DNA of 64,000 nt, from NCBI RefSeq assembly GCF_017742245.1, contig NZ_JAGHKO010000014.1:310001-374000 (forward strand), written 5' to 3'. Below are positions 1 to 9,242 of this stretch, piece after piece (position 1 is the first letter of the stretch; each line of letters begins with the position of its first letter). The DNA is from Niastella soli (GTDB taxonomy: Bacteria > Bacteroidota > Bacteroidia > Chitinophagales > Chitinophagaceae). The notes beneath the pieces were generated by a model, which made no database searches, had not been told where the DNA came from, and saw only the letters and a list, made by a program, of their open reading frames with translations. The position numbers and the translations under genes were made by a program.

Positions 1-292
1 ATCACAGGGTCTCGCACAAACAGTGAGATGACTTGGACCTGACAGGTCGGGTTCGAAAAACAAATAAGACCTGTAAGGTCCATCACAGGGTCTCGCACAA
101 ACAGTGAGCTATCTTGGACCTGACAGGTCGGATTCGAAAAAACCGAGAAGACCTGTAAGGTCCATCACAGGGTCTCGCACAAACAGTGAGCTATCTTGGA
201 CCTGACAGGTCGGGTTCGAAAAACCAATAAGACCTGTCAGGGTCGCGTCTTCAGCCCGCAAGTTCAGCACCCAATGGCGAACCTTACAGGTC
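1..292. repeat. Tandem 81-82 bp repeats with stem-loop cores
   Basis: Three near-identical units begin at 1, 82 and 164, each opening with ATCACAGGGTCTCGCAC. They embed 62-bp inverted repeats at 68-129 and 150-211, whose arms are GACCTGTAAGGTCCA and TGGACCTGACAGGTC. The first unit's left arm lies outside the window. A fourth stem-loop at 231-292 has the two arm types swapped, so it is in opposite orientation. The same stem-loop family recurs at 40108, 45165, 45294, 47411 and 47546. No gene is visible before 352. Confidence 0.85.
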
Positions 293-351
293 TTTAACGT
301 TAATGATGCAACGATCCGGCACCGATTCAGTAGACCATTAAACCATTGCAC

Positions 352-819
352 ATGAAACGGACCAATGAATCAGACAAAGACCCGATCACCCGGTTCCTGA
401 CAAACAACCTGGGGTTTTACACCAATCCCTTTGGTGTACAAAGCTTTCTGTTGGAAGACGGCGCGTTCAACATTACGGCCCACTATCCCGGCATTCTACT
501 CGACACCGGTTATACCATGGAGGTGTGCATAGAAGATATTACGGTGGCACATTTCAGCCAACTCACTGGTATTACAACGGTTGAACAACTACACTTTGTT
601 AGTCCGCACCTTTTACTCGAACTCTACATAAAGGGAGCAGCCATTTTAAGTGTTTTATATGATAATGGGGACTGCTGCTGGGAACTGGTTTTCCACCGGA
701 AGGACGGCAAAGTGCATGTGAAGGATGAAGATGACGAACTGAGTTGGGTGGCGCGCAAGAAACTGGAAAAGCCGGCCGATTTTATTAATTACATCACGAA
801 CTACGCAAAAAAGCATTGA
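352..819 (+). CDS. Unknown protein, ~155-residue family member 1
   Basis: I do not recognise this 155-residue soluble protein; it has no signal peptide or membrane segment. I start it at the ATG at 352 rather than the upstream in-frame TTG at 346. It is related to the next gene and to the frameshifted gene at 56333: all share an N-terminal FL..L..Y.NP.G pattern, a central L.ELY.KG-like segment and a C-terminal segment resembling ADFINYITN. It opens an apparent operon (30-nt gap to the next gene) that continues into two orphan AraC-HTH genes. Because this family sits beside HTH genes at both ends of the window, a partner or sensor role for those regulators is plausible but unproven. Confidence 0.75.
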   Translation: MKRTNESDKDPITRFLTNNLGFYTNPFGVQSFLLEDGAFNITAHYPGILLDTGYTMEVCIEDITVAHFSQLTGITTVEQLHFVSPHLLLELYIKGAAILSVLYDNGDCCWELVFHRKDGKVHVKDEDDELSWVARKKLEKPADFINYITNYAKKH

Positions 820-849
820 TCTTATTATATAACACAAAACTCCCGGGGT

Positions 850-1317
850 ATGACCAGGGCAGGCAAACATATTTATACATTCCTGGATGATCATTTAGGC
901 ATCTACGACAACCCCCAGGGTATAGAGTATATTATGAATATGGATGACAGCGTGTTTGTTGTTTGCAACCTGAATCCCCCACCCGAGCCCTATGTTGACT
1001 ACGGTTTAATATACCCCAGCCAGCCATTCCAAACCTTTGTAGACGATTTTCAATTCTCCGGCACCCGTGCACTACAAACCATGACCCCTGACAAGCTATG
1101 GGCCTTGTACCAAAAAGGCAAGGTAGAGATCTTCTGTACCATTGTAGTAAAGGTCGTATTCTATGCATTGTATTTTCGCCTGGCGAAGAACAACACCATG
1201 ATCGTACGCGATGATTACGACCAGGAGCACGAGTTGGGCATGGTATTTACCAGTCCCAACCAGTTCCTGGAATATACGGAGAGCCGGTTTTATGTTGAGA
1301 CCGGCCCCCAATGCTGA
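850..1317 (+). CDS. Unknown protein, ~155-residue family member 2
   Basis: A 155-residue protein without signal peptide or transmembrane segment, paralogous to the gene at 352. It shares the opening FL...LG.Y.NP.G pattern, the LW.LY.KG segment near the middle and a closing F.SPNQFLEYTE-like segment. It starts at an ATG 30 nt after the preceding stop and ends 31 nt before the HTH gene at 1349, so the set is probably co-transcribed. No known domain was recognised. The recurring linkage to orphan AraC-HTH proteins is the only functional hint. Confidence 0.75.
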   Translation: MTRAGKHIYTFLDDHLGIYDNPQGIEYIMNMDDSVFVVCNLNPPPEPYVDYGLIYPSQPFQTFVDDFQFSGTRALQTMTPDKLWALYQKGKVEIFCTIVVKVVFYALYFRLAKNNTMIVRDDYDQEHELGMVFTSPNQFLEYTESRFYVETGPQC

Positions 1318-1348
1318 TTTATATCGTTTACCATTAAACTTTGTGAGT

Positions 1349-1696
1349 ATGAATCCCGAAAAAAAATTCAAGCGTCATGTATTGATGGCAGTAACCGCCT
1401 ACAAAGAATTGCTGGATGCCGAATGTTCCCTTGGTTTGCCGGCAGACCAACTCAGTGCCCAGTTTGGCGTAAGCCGCAATGTATTATCAATGGCCTTTAA
1501 AAAACTGTTTGGCGAAAGCATCCGCGATTACAAACTGCGCAAAAGGATGGAACGGGGGCAGGAATTATTTGATGCCGGCAAGGATGTAAAAGAAGTAGCC
1601 AAAGAATTGAAATACACCGAGACCCGTGCCTTTTCCACTGCTTATAAAAGGTTCTTTGGGTTAACACCTACCACCCTCAATAAGTTATTGCAATAG
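1349..1696 (+). CDS. Orphan AraC-type HTH protein
   Basis: A 115-residue protein that is essentially only an AraC/XylS DNA-binding region: two helix-turn-helix units joined by the usual linker helix (KLRKRMERGQELF) and ending FFGLTPTTLNKLL. There is no N-terminal cupin or other sensor domain, and at 115 residues it is far shorter than the ~270-300 usual for AraC regulators. I start it at the ATG at 1349, just after the preceding gene, because an upstream extension would overlap that gene. It probably binds DNA, with the signal coming from elsewhere, perhaps from the adjacent ~155-residue proteins. Targets are unknown. Confidence 0.8.
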   Translation: MNPEKKFKRHVLMAVTAYKELLDAECSLGLPADQLSAQFGVSRNVLSMAFKKLFGESIRDYKLRKRMERGQELFDAGKDVKEVAKELKYTETRAFSTAYKRFFGLTPTTLNKLLQ

Positions 1697-1794
1697 AGAG
1701 TATAACGGTGATCCGCAGTCAAAGTATGACAAACGAATACAAAGTATGCGAGCCGAAAATTTGGAAAGGGCTTTTTGAGAGTGTAACTTAGATA

Positions 1795-1900
1795 GCGAAA
1801 CAATTCCAGGGGTGCTTAGGCGCTCCGACGCTAACGCTCCGGCGCAAGCGTCCAAGGCTATAAGGGCGCCTACGCCAAAGGCTTTGGCGCCTAAAACAAA
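1795..1900. repeat. GC-rich self-complementary segment
   Basis: Between two HTH genes lies a GC-rich stretch with overlapping inverted segments, such as GGCGCCTACGCC followed by GGCTTTGGCGCC, and a CGCTCCGACGC/GCGTCCAAGG-like pair. It should fold into one or more hairpins in RNA. There is no T-tract, so it is not a canonical terminator. It may be a REP-like interspersed repeat or an attenuator between the two HTH genes. Confidence 0.5.
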
Positions 1901-1918
1901 ACCTTAAAAACCTTGCAA

Positions 1919-2353
1919 ATGGAAACCTTATTCAGGCCTGGCCTCGATGACGAGGATGATTATCCTTCCAGAAGGAGTGAAGAAGAAAGCACGCTCCAAT
2001 TACAAAAAGCGTTACGTCGGCTGGATGCTTATATTGACAAGTGCGTAGCAAACGTTAAAGCCGACATTGACAATAATCCCCACAAACGCAAACGCGTCTC
2101 CTATTATGCAAGCAGAACAGGCGGCATCGATCAGCAGGACCTGGCGAGCGCGTTCAAAAACAAATACAAGGTTACCATTAGCCAATACCAGTTCCAAAAA
2201 CGGGTGGAATTAGCCGCCAAGTTACTCCGGGACCGCAGGGTGAGCCTGGAGCGGATTGCCACCAAATGCGGCTATAGCAATACCAACACCCTAAGCAAGG
2301 CATTTAAAAAGGCATATAATCAAACACCGATCAATTATTTAAACAGTCTGTAA
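1919..2353 (+). CDS. Orphan AraC-type HTH protein
   Basis: A 144-residue protein starting at the ATG at 1919 (an in-frame TTG lies at 1913). The first ~45 residues are acidic and low in hydrophobics. The remainder is an AraC-family double HTH with the linker FQKRVELAAKLLRDRRVSLE, a recognition part containing IATKCGYSNTNTLSKAFKK and the closing TPINYL. No sensor domain is present. It is the second of two consecutive orphan HTH genes, separated from the first by a GC-rich hairpin segment, so it may have its own promoter. Confidence 0.8.
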   Translation: METLFRPGLDDEDDYPSRRSEEESTLQLQKALRRLDAYIDKCVANVKADIDNNPHKRKRVSYYASRTGGIDQQDLASAFKNKYKVTISQYQFQKRVELAAKLLRDRRVSLERIATKCGYSNTNTLSKAFKKAYNQTPINYLNSL

Positions 2354-2777
2354 GAGCAGCTAAAGCTGTTATAAACTAACAACTACTTTCTACTTACAAA
2401 GGTTTATATTCTCTAGAATAAGGTTTACACCGGTACGCCGTGTTTGTCGAAACGCGGCTTAAACGGTGATCCCAATCCGGCATCCCGATACTTTTTTCAT
2501 AAATGAACGTAAAAGCTGGTGATACAATTTATAACCTGAACGAAGGGCAATGAATGCTTTTATCAAAATTGTTGGGGCACCCTTCGACTTCGCCCCGAGT
2601 GCTCAGGGGCCTATCTCGTTATACCGAAGGAACATTTATCACTGGCTTTTATTTAGTTAATTATTACAGCGTTTCTATTTAACACTATCAATGTAATTAA
2701 CCATAAAAGTGCCTTTTATTTAAAAGCGAAGATGTATTACTTTTTCCTTTATATAACTGTTAGTCAAAGACATCAAC
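2354..2777. other. Intergenic region without recognised gene
   Basis: A 424-nt spacer. It becomes AT-rich toward the acyltransferase start, consistent with a promoter region, but I cannot assign a specific -33/-7 pair with confidence. No coding potential, terminator or repeat was recognised. Confidence 0.5.
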
Positions 2778-3917
2778 ATGAAGCTTAACTCCATACAATT
2801 TTTGCGGGCGGTGGCAGCTTTGCTTGTTGTTTATGAGCATTCAATGGACATACAAAAGGAGCATGACATCTCTTTGCAACAAAAGTTCTATCATCTTGAA
2901 CATTTCGGCTGTATTGGAGTTGACATATTTTTTGTGATCTCTGGATTTATCATCACCTATATCGCACACGACACAAAAGGAACGCAAGAAGCGTGGCTTT
3001 TTTTAAAGAGACGCTTTTATCGGATTAACCCTATCTATTATATAGCATCCTTAATTTACGCAGGTGTAATATTACTACAACTGTTATTTTATAAGGTAGA
3101 ACTGACAAATTATTTCATAGACCTGACCAGATCTCTGCCTGACACTTTGCTAATATTCCCTGTTACACATGATGCTCATTTTTTCACACCTTTATTAATC
3201 GTAGGTTGGACTTTAAGTTTTGAATGGCTGTTTTATATACTCTTCTTTACTGTACTTCTGCTCAATGTAAAATATAAACCGATATATCTATGTGCTGTAA
3301 TTATACTATTAATAAGCATTGGTCAATTAACGCAACCACATGACCTCCGGCTGCAGTTTATTACCAATCCAATAATGCTCGAATTTGTAATGGGTATAAT
3401 TATTTGTCAATTATATTTAAAAAACACACATATACCTGTTTGGGCAGCCACCGCCTGTTTATTGGCCGGATTGATCACCTATGCACTAATTATCCGATTT
3501 GGATTTGGCAATATATGGAATTATGAATTAACAATAAATGGTCACTCCAGTTTCAAAAAATTCTTTTTCTGGGGACTTCCCAGTTGTTGTATCGTGGCCG
3601 GGTGTGTATTTATTGAAAAGAAAGGACGCTTATCCAGTCTTTTTAACTATAAATGGGCATTATTATTAGGCGATGCATCATATTCCATATACCTAACTCA
3701 CATTAGCGTCTTTTGGGCCTTGACAATCTTGTATGAAAAAACAACTATTTTCTGGAAGGGCGATGTAATGATATGGCTTCAGTTGGCAGTTGCAATTTTA
3801 TTTGCCATAGGATTTTACAAATTGGTTGAAAAGCCCTTATTACGGCAATTATACTTTAGTCAAAAAACAAAAGCAGAGATTAAACAACCAATTATTTCTA
3901 TATCGAAAACTGTATAG
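2778..3917 (+). CDS. Acyltransferase family 3 (OafA/YrhL-type) membrane protein
   Basis: A 379-residue integral membrane acyltransferase. It opens with MKLNSIQFLRAVAALLVVYEH, the hallmark start of the family with the RAxA motif and downstream His, followed by GVDIFFVISGF near residue 50. About ten hydrophobic segments follow, with YSIYLTHISVFW near residue 310 and EKPLL at the C-terminal end. These enzymes transfer acyl groups to exported sugars or lipids. It stands alone on the + strand ahead of the GT2 remnant, FAD oxidoreductase and GT-C gene, so modification of a surface glycan is plausible. The substrate cannot be told from sequence. Confidence 0.9.
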   Translation: MKLNSIQFLRAVAALLVVYEHSMDIQKEHDISLQQKFYHLEHFGCIGVDIFFVISGFIITYIAHDTKGTQEAWLFLKRRFYRINPIYYIASLIYAGVILLQLLFYKVELTNYFIDLTRSLPDTLLIFPVTHDAHFFTPLLIVGWTLSFEWLFYILFFTVLLLNVKYKPIYLCAVIILLISIGQLTQPHDLRLQFITNPIMLEFVMGIIICQLYLKNTHIPVWAATACLLAGLITYALIIRFGFGNIWNYELTINGHSSFKKFFFWGLPSCCIVAGCVFIEKKGRLSSLFNYKWALLLGDASYSIYLTHISVFWALTILYEKTTIFWKGDVMIWLQLAVAILFAIGFYKLVEKPLLRQLYFSQKTKAEIKQPIISISKTV

Positions 3918-4016
3918 ATGAAACAAACATTGAGGAATTGTATGATATAAAATTGGCAGGTATACTTTTGGCAATTTATTAAATATAGGTTCTATGCTTA
4001 TACTATATAAAGCACC

Positions 4017-4310
4017 TTGATAAACTTAAACTTTATTACTTGGAGTCTTTTCAACCACGATGTAAACCAGGGGAAGGGTGCGGCTATCCATACAGGCATA
4101 GCCCAGGCAACCGGCGAATACCTGTTGGTACAGGATGCCGACCTGAATGACCCGGACGGCTACAACACTCTTGAAATTCGTTGTGCCTGGCCCGGTAGAT
4201 GTGGTATACGGCTCACGATTTATGGGTGACCATCCCAACCGCATCCTATCCTTCTGGCACTGCATCAACAACCCGAGCCTTACCGCATGGAAAACAGTTT
4301 ACTAACTTTT
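4017..4310 (+). pseudogene. Remnant of a DPM1-type GT2 glycosyltransferase
   Basis: This fragment matches the middle of the intact GT2 gene at 12369: HDVNQGKGAAIHTGI, ATGEYLLVQDADL and YNTL are shared. After a frameshift near 4170 the next frame reads VDVVYGSRFMG followed by RILSFWH. The N-terminal nucleotide-binding part and the C-terminal third are missing. It therefore cannot encode an active transferase. It sits just upstream of an FAD oxidoreductase and a GT-C gene, mirroring GT2 followed by GT-C genes at 12369-16945. This suggests a partly decayed second glycosylation module. Confidence 0.85.
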
Positions 4311-4392
4311 CCGTACCTCTACTATCAAAATAACTACTTACACAAAAAGGTATATAACATTATTCAAAAAAGTATTCCTAACAACCGCTGTT

Positions 4393-6006
4393 ATGGGTAA
4401 AAAAGCTATTATTATAGGGGCAGGACCGGCTGGGCTGACTGCAGCGTATGAACTATTAAAACGCACAGACATTACACCGATCATCCTGGAAAAATCAGGC
4501 GATATTGGCGGCATCAGCAAAACCATCAACTATAAGGGCAACCGGATGGATATGGGTCCCCATCGTTTTTTCAGCAAAAGTGACCGGGTAATGGACTGGT
4601 GGCTTAATATTATGCCCATGCAAACCTCAGAAGAAAAGAAGTTAACCATTAATTACCAAAATAAATCAAGGGAAATAAATACCAATGGCGCTCAACCAAA
4701 TGACAACAGCGCCTCTGACAAAAGCATGCTCGTGATCAAGCGACTGACCCGCATCTATTTTCTTCGGCAATTCTTCTCCTACCCTATACAGCTGTCTCTG
4801 GATACCTTACGTACATTGGGATTAATCAGAACAATCAAAATTCTGATCTCATTTTTATGGGTCAGATTTTTTCCCCGCAAACCTGAGAAGAGTTTGGAAG
4901 ATTTTATCATCAACAAGTTTGGAAACGAATTGTACGGATTGTTTTTTAAAGACTATACAGAAAAGGTATGGGGCGTACCCTGTGAAAATATTCCGGCCGA
5001 ATGGGGCGCCCAACGCATAAAAGGGGTTTCCCTAGGCAAGGCCATCCAGCATGCCATCCAATCACTAAACAAACGAAAGGATAACTCTATAGCTCAAAAA
5101 GGCGCAGAGACCAGTCTGATAGAACAATTTCTATACCCCGCTCTTGGCGCCGGACAAATGTGGGAAGAGGTTGCCCGGAAGATAGAGATCATGGGTGGCA
5201 AGATCATCCCTCATTATATCGTAGAAAACATTATCACCTGCGACGATAAAGTAACCGGTATAGAAGCCCGGAATACAAAAAACAACGAAGTCTACCCTTT
5301 AGCAGGTGATTATTTTTTCAGCACCATGCCCGTACAGGAATTAATAGCCGGGATGAATGGTCAGGTGCCGATGGAGGTGAAAGAAATTGCTGCCGGCCTG
5401 CAATACCGGGATTTCGTTAACGTGGGAGTGCTGTTGCAAAAGTTACTCATCGATCTACCTGATAACTGGATCTATATACAAGAGAAGGAAGTAAAGGTTG
5501 GCCGTATCCAAGTCTATAACAATTGGGGGGGACATATGGTAAATGACCCCAACACCACCTGGCTGGGCATGGAATATTTCTGCAACAAAATAGATGCCTT
5601 CTGGGCCTTATCGGATGAAGACATAAAAAAGATCGCCATTGGCGAACTGGAAAAAATGCAACTGGCTAGAACAACTGATGTGCTTGATATAACTGTACAA
5701 CGAATGGAAAAAACCTACCCGGCTTATTTTGGTGCTTACCTGCAATTTGATAAAATAAGAGACTATACCGACCAGTTTGACAACCTTTTCCTGATCGGGC
5801 GTAATGGCATGCATAAATACAACAATACCGATCACTCCATGTTAACTGCCATGGTGGCTGTGGACAATATTATAGCAGGGATCACCACCAAAGAAAACCT
5901 TTGGTCAATTAATACCGAACAAGAGTACCACGAAGAAAAGAAGTCTGTTGACAGCGATGTTGTTAAAAAAGAGACACCTACTTACCAAACCCAACACGTC
6001 AATTGA
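4393..6006 (+). CDS. NAD(P)/FAD-dependent oxidoreductase
   Basis: A 537-residue flavoprotein with an N-terminal dinucleotide-binding motif ([18 protein letters not shown], residues ~4-21) and the [20 protein letters not shown] region typical of the amine-oxidase/UDP-galactopyranose-mutase/protoporphyrinogen-oxidase-like fold. A C-terminal FAD motif follows ([19 protein letters not shown]). It has no signal peptide and so should be cytoplasmic. Relatives are often encoded beside GT2 and GT-C enzymes of lipid-linked sugar pathways, as here: the GT2 remnant is upstream and the GT-C gene starts 3 nt downstream. A role in preparing an activated sugar is inferred. Confidence 0.85.
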   Translation: MGKKAIIIGAGPAGLTAAYELLKRTDITPIILEKSGDIGGISKTINYKGNRMDMGPHRFFSKSDRVMDWWLNIMPMQTSEEKKLTINYQNKSREINTNGAQPNDNSASDKSMLVIKRLTRIYFLRQFFSYPIQLSLDTLRTLGLIRTIKILISFLWVRFFPRKPEKSLEDFIINKFGNELYGLFFKDYTEKVWGVPCENIPAEWGAQRIKGVSLGKAIQHAIQSLNKRKDNSIAQKGAETSLIEQFLYPALGAGQMWEEVARKIEIMGGKIIPHYIVENIITCDDKVTGIEARNTKNNEVYPLAGDYFFSTMPVQELIAGMNGQVPMEVKEIAAGLQYRDFVNVGVLLQKLLIDLPDNWIYIQEKEVKVGRIQVYNNWGGHMVNDPNTTWLGMEYFCNKIDAFWALSDEDIKKIAIGELEKMQLARTTDVLDITVQRMEKTYPAYFGAYLQFDKIRDYTDQFDNLFLIGRNGMHKYNNTDHSMLTAMVAVDNIIAGITTKENLWSINTEQEYHEEKKSVDSDVVKKETPTYQTQHVN

Positions 6007-6009
6007 TAT

Positions 6010-7563
6010 ATGGCATTCAGGGACAACATTCCGGCACAAGCATTTTTTTCATGGCTAATAAAAAGCTGGGAGAACCGCATCTTATTACTCATCTCCATGC
6101 TTATCATGGCACCTGCCTTTGCCTGGTTTAAGCGGATTTACCCGCTACCCAATATCTTTCCCGATTCCTATGAATACATACAAGGCGCGCTGGAAAAAAG
6201 AATGATCGATTACCGGCCAATAGGCTATACGAAATTTTTACAGTTCTTTCCTTTTATTACCCGATCGCATTTTTGGTTAGTGACCACTCAATTTATTTTA
6301 ATGCAGACAAGTCTGCTGTATATGCTTTTCACCATTCGTTACCTGTTGCAACCAGGCAAATGGGTCTTTATTGTTTTATTGGTAGGTTGTGTACTTAACC
6401 CATTGATGTACCAGGTAAGCAATTTTGTAAGTAGCGACCCCTTATTTACTGCCCTGACCATGATCTGGTTTACCCAATTATTATGGATGCTGGTAAGGCC
6501 AACAACTGGGTTGTTATTATCGCATACCGTTGTCCTGTTCCTGGCCTTTGTGGTGCGGTACAATGCCATTTATTATCCGCTCATCAGTATCGGCATCGTT
6601 GTATTCTCCCGGGCGCCGCGTTGGTTAAAGGGTGTGAGTGCCGCGCTTATTGTTGTTTCCCTGGGCTATTTTGTAATGTATACCAAACAACAATTCAAAA
6701 AAATAACCGGCATTGCGCAGTTCTCCCCCTTTGGTGGCTGGCAACAGGCCACCAATGCCCTGGTGGCTTACTCCCAGGGAAATAATTTACTATCAGTAGA
6801 GAGGGTACCAGCCGAATTTAAAGAAGTACACACGCTGGTGAATCTGAATAGAAAACAATTGCAACAACCCCAATCATCAAAAGATGTACACAACATGGCC
6901 CTTTTTTATTTATGGGACTATAGATTTCCTTTAAGATATTACATGAATCAGCAAGGAGAAAAATATTCCATTAATTCTACCTTTATCCGCTGGGCGCGCA
7001 TGGGGCCATTGTACAATTCCTATGGTAATTATTTAATAAAAAAACACATTGGTTTATATTTCAACTATCACATTCTATCTAACATAGAAATGTATTTTAC
7101 GCCCATCCTGGAATTTTTAGAAGTATACAATGACCGCAAGGATAGCATTATGCCGGAGGGCGTTCAATGGTTTAACATTTCAGCCCATCCATTTAAAAAA
7201 ACAATCAACAATGAGATAAAGATTACAGATTATATTGTGATAGCACATGGCATTTGTACCTTAATCCTGCTGTTAGCTGCATTTGGTTATGTTTGCCTGG
7301 CAACTGTAAACAACTGTGCCAAAGCTGCAAAGAAAACAGTTGATTGTTCCTTACTGGTATTGATTGCCAATGCTGGATTTAGCATTCTGGCTTCAACGAT
7401 CGTATTGCGATACCAGGCATTTCAATTTATATTAACGATAATCTTTTGTATACTATTATCTGAATTCGTTATTCGGGACATTCTTCACTTACAAAAGCTG
7501 AAAAAAACAAAATCAATCAAAGAAACCGGACTATCCGAACGTGAGTTAATATTGAATGATTAA
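6010..7563 (+). CDS. GT-C family membrane glycosyltransferase (paralogue 1)
   Basis: A 517-residue polytopic membrane protein, about ten hydrophobic segments, of the PMT/ArnT-like GT-C fold. It is paralogous to the genes at 13821 and 15395. All three share a DSYxY-type motif in the first external loop (a likely catalytic Asp), a NxxSSDxxFTAL segment, a VRYNAxYYP-type segment and FxPFGGWQ in the soluble part. Such enzymes use polyprenyl-phosphate sugars to glycosylate lipids or proteins outside the cytoplasmic membrane. It follows the FAD oxidoreductase by 3 nt and overlaps the HTH gene by 8 nt, so all are translationally linked. Acceptor unknown. Confidence 0.85.
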   Translation: MAFRDNIPAQAFFSWLIKSWENRILLLISMLIMAPAFAWFKRIYPLPNIFPDSYEYIQGALEKRMIDYRPIGYTKFLQFFPFITRSHFWLVTTQFILMQTSLLYMLFTIRYLLQPGKWVFIVLLVGCVLNPLMYQVSNFVSSDPLFTALTMIWFTQLLWMLVRPTTGLLLSHTVVLFLAFVVRYNAIYYPLISIGIVVFSRAPRWLKGVSAALIVVSLGYFVMYTKQQFKKITGIAQFSPFGGWQQATNALVAYSQGNNLLSVERVPAEFKEVHTLVNLNRKQLQQPQSSKDVHNMALFYLWDYRFPLRYYMNQQGEKYSINSTFIRWARMGPLYNSYGNYLIKKHIGLYFNYHILSNIEMYFTPILEFLEVYNDRKDSIMPEGVQWFNISAHPFKKTINNEIKITDYIVIAHGICTLILLLAAFGYVCLATVNNCAKAAKKTVDCSLLVLIANAGFSILASTIVLRYQAFQFILTIIFCILLSEFVIRDILHLQKLKKTKSIKETGLSERELILND

Positions 7564-7939
7564 ACCTTTTTATATGAGAAACGAGAGGCCTGTTTCCCCG
7601 CACGTTGCAGATGCGGTGCGCATCATTAAGCAGTATATTGAACAACACCCGTTGGAACGCATTCCCATCCCCAACCTGATCGCCAAAGTAACAATAGGCA
7701 AAAATTTGCTGCATGAATCATTTCGCCAACTAGAAGGCAAAACAATCATCCGATTTCAACTGGAAAAGCGAATGGAAAAAGCAAGCAGCCTATTGGAAGA
7801 AGGTAGATTGAGCGTATCCCAAATCGCCTGTAAATGCGGTTATCGGGAACAGGCAAACTTTACTTCCGATTTTAAGAAAATATTTAATTTAACGCCCAAA
7901 GAAAAAGTGTCACAAACGCTTGACAGCGTCTATTTTTAA
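7556..7939 (+). CDS. Orphan AraC-type HTH protein, overlapping the GT-C gene
   Basis: A 127-residue (or 121 if started at 7574) HTH-only AraC-family protein. It has a first helix-turn-helix around IPIPNLIAKVTIGKNLLHESF, the linker FQLEKRMEKASSLLEEGRLS, a second unit with IACKCGYREQANFTSDFKK and the ending FNLTPKEK. The first ATG overlaps the stop of the GT-C gene, giving ATGATTAA, which suggests translational coupling. No sensor domain is present. It is the third orphan HTH gene in the left part of the window. Confidence 0.8.
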   Translation: MIKPFYMRNERPVSPHVADAVRIIKQYIEQHPLERIPIPNLIAKVTIGKNLLHESFRQLEGKTIIRFQLEKRMEKASSLLEEGRLSVSQIACKCGYREQANFTSDFKKIFNLTPKEKVSQTLDSVYF

Positions 7940-7961
7940 GAATATCGAAATTAAATGCTAT

Positions 7962-9176
7962 CACTAGCGTTTTGATATTAGTCAAACATATTCAATTGGT
8001 TATGATTTAGATCTTTGAAATATTGTTTTTGAGTTTGTTGAAATAGTTGATTTATGGGCATTTTTTCAAAAATGGAGATGCTTAAAATCTGTATTGTCCC
8101 CAAAAGGATTTTATTTTTAAATGCTGTTTAATCCATTTGAAAAACAATTCAATTTTCCATCGATGCTTATAAAGCTGAGCTATCTCAGTTGCTTTAAAAT
8201 GAAAATTGTTTGTAAGAAAAACAAATAGTATCCCGCTTTCATGATCATAGAATTTTATCCTCCGAATTTTCTCAGGATAATCTTTAGCAACATAGAAATT
8301 ATTAAGTAGAACGCTTTGATCACAGAGCACTCCTTTGCATTTATCCGAAGGATAGGATTTAACACGCCGACAGTTCATGTTGTCTTTGGCCCTGATAATG
8401 TAAAATGCCTGACAACCATGAATCCGGTAAAGTCGCTTGTAGTCTACATATCCTCTATCCATTATATAAAAGCTATTGGCTTCATAAGAAATAAAATCAA
8501 GTACATTCATGTCGTTAACAGAAGCCGCGGAAAAATATAAGAACTCAGGGATAGCGGTTTTCAAATCTAATTGCGTGTGTAACTTTATGCCTCCTTTTGT
8601 GCTACGAAAAGTTGCCCAATAAAATGTTGTTAAGCATAGGTCAATCGTAGTGGAATCTATGGCAAACACATTGTTCTCAAGTTCTACTTCCAGGTCACTA
8701 TCACCTAAATACAATTGCTTTGCTTGTTTTATTAAGAGCATTGCGAGGTCATAATAAATCAGATACGAACGATTTTCATTTGCAGTAGAAAGAGTGCTTT
8801 TGGCAACCACATTACCTATGCTCCAATGATACATTTTGTCAGCATTTGCTTTTAAACACAAAATGGTATCGCTTAAACTTTCCCGATGAGTAAGCTGTCC
8901 GAAAGCCATACACAAGTATTGCTTCCAACAACTAAAACCCTTGACCTTATAATCGCCGTTATATCGGGTGACAATGGTTTGAAACGATGTAGATGAAACT
9001 AAATTCATTATTTGGGAGAAAATGTACTTGCCATTATTCACAAATAATTGATTTGCAATAATATACGGAAAATAATATTCTCGAAAAATCAAATCGTCTT
9101 AGGCCTAAAATCTCAGCAAACTCAATATAGACAATACTTTCAAAGAACTTATTATTAAAACATCAAAACGCTAGTG
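7962..9176 (-). mobile_element. IS4-type insertion sequence, internally deleted
   Basis: A 1215-bp element whose ends are inverted repeats starting CACTAGCGTTTTGAT on both sides (15 identical bases, then partly matching). It is flanked by a perfect 9-bp direct repeat, AAATGCTAT, at 7953-7961 and 9177-9185, the target-site duplication. The length and duplication fit the IS4 family. Its transposase gene, on the minus strand, carries an internal deletion, so the copy should not move on its own unless another copy supplies transposase. Confidence 0.9.
7978..9041 (-). pseudogene. IS4-family DDE transposase, deleted near the C-terminus
   Basis: The reading frame starts at a GTG at 9041, where family members usually begin MNKGKYIF, and runs through the DDE core: FAIDSTTIDLCL, a YIMDRGYVD segment, and HRWKIELFFKWIKQHLKIKSF. 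It then stops at 8082 after SFWGQYRF. Family members normally continue with a SFWGTxxNAVKTQIW-type segment. In another frame, 7978-8100 still encodes the tail (ILSISIFEKMPINQLF). The region between, roughly 45 residues, is gone and the frame is broken at the junction near 8090-8100. The IS4 DDE triad seems to lie upstream of the break, but the protein is truncated. Confidence 0.85.
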
Positions 9177-9242
9177 AAATGCTATTGTAATTCAAAAGAT
9201 CCCGAATAATAATAGCATTTTCTTTTGTAGACCTCCTATCAC

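Noticed and set aside
1-292. CRISPR-like array at the left end
   Set aside because: The units are 81-82 bp, repeat throughout, and have no unique spacers; they are stem-loop repeats found elsewhere too.
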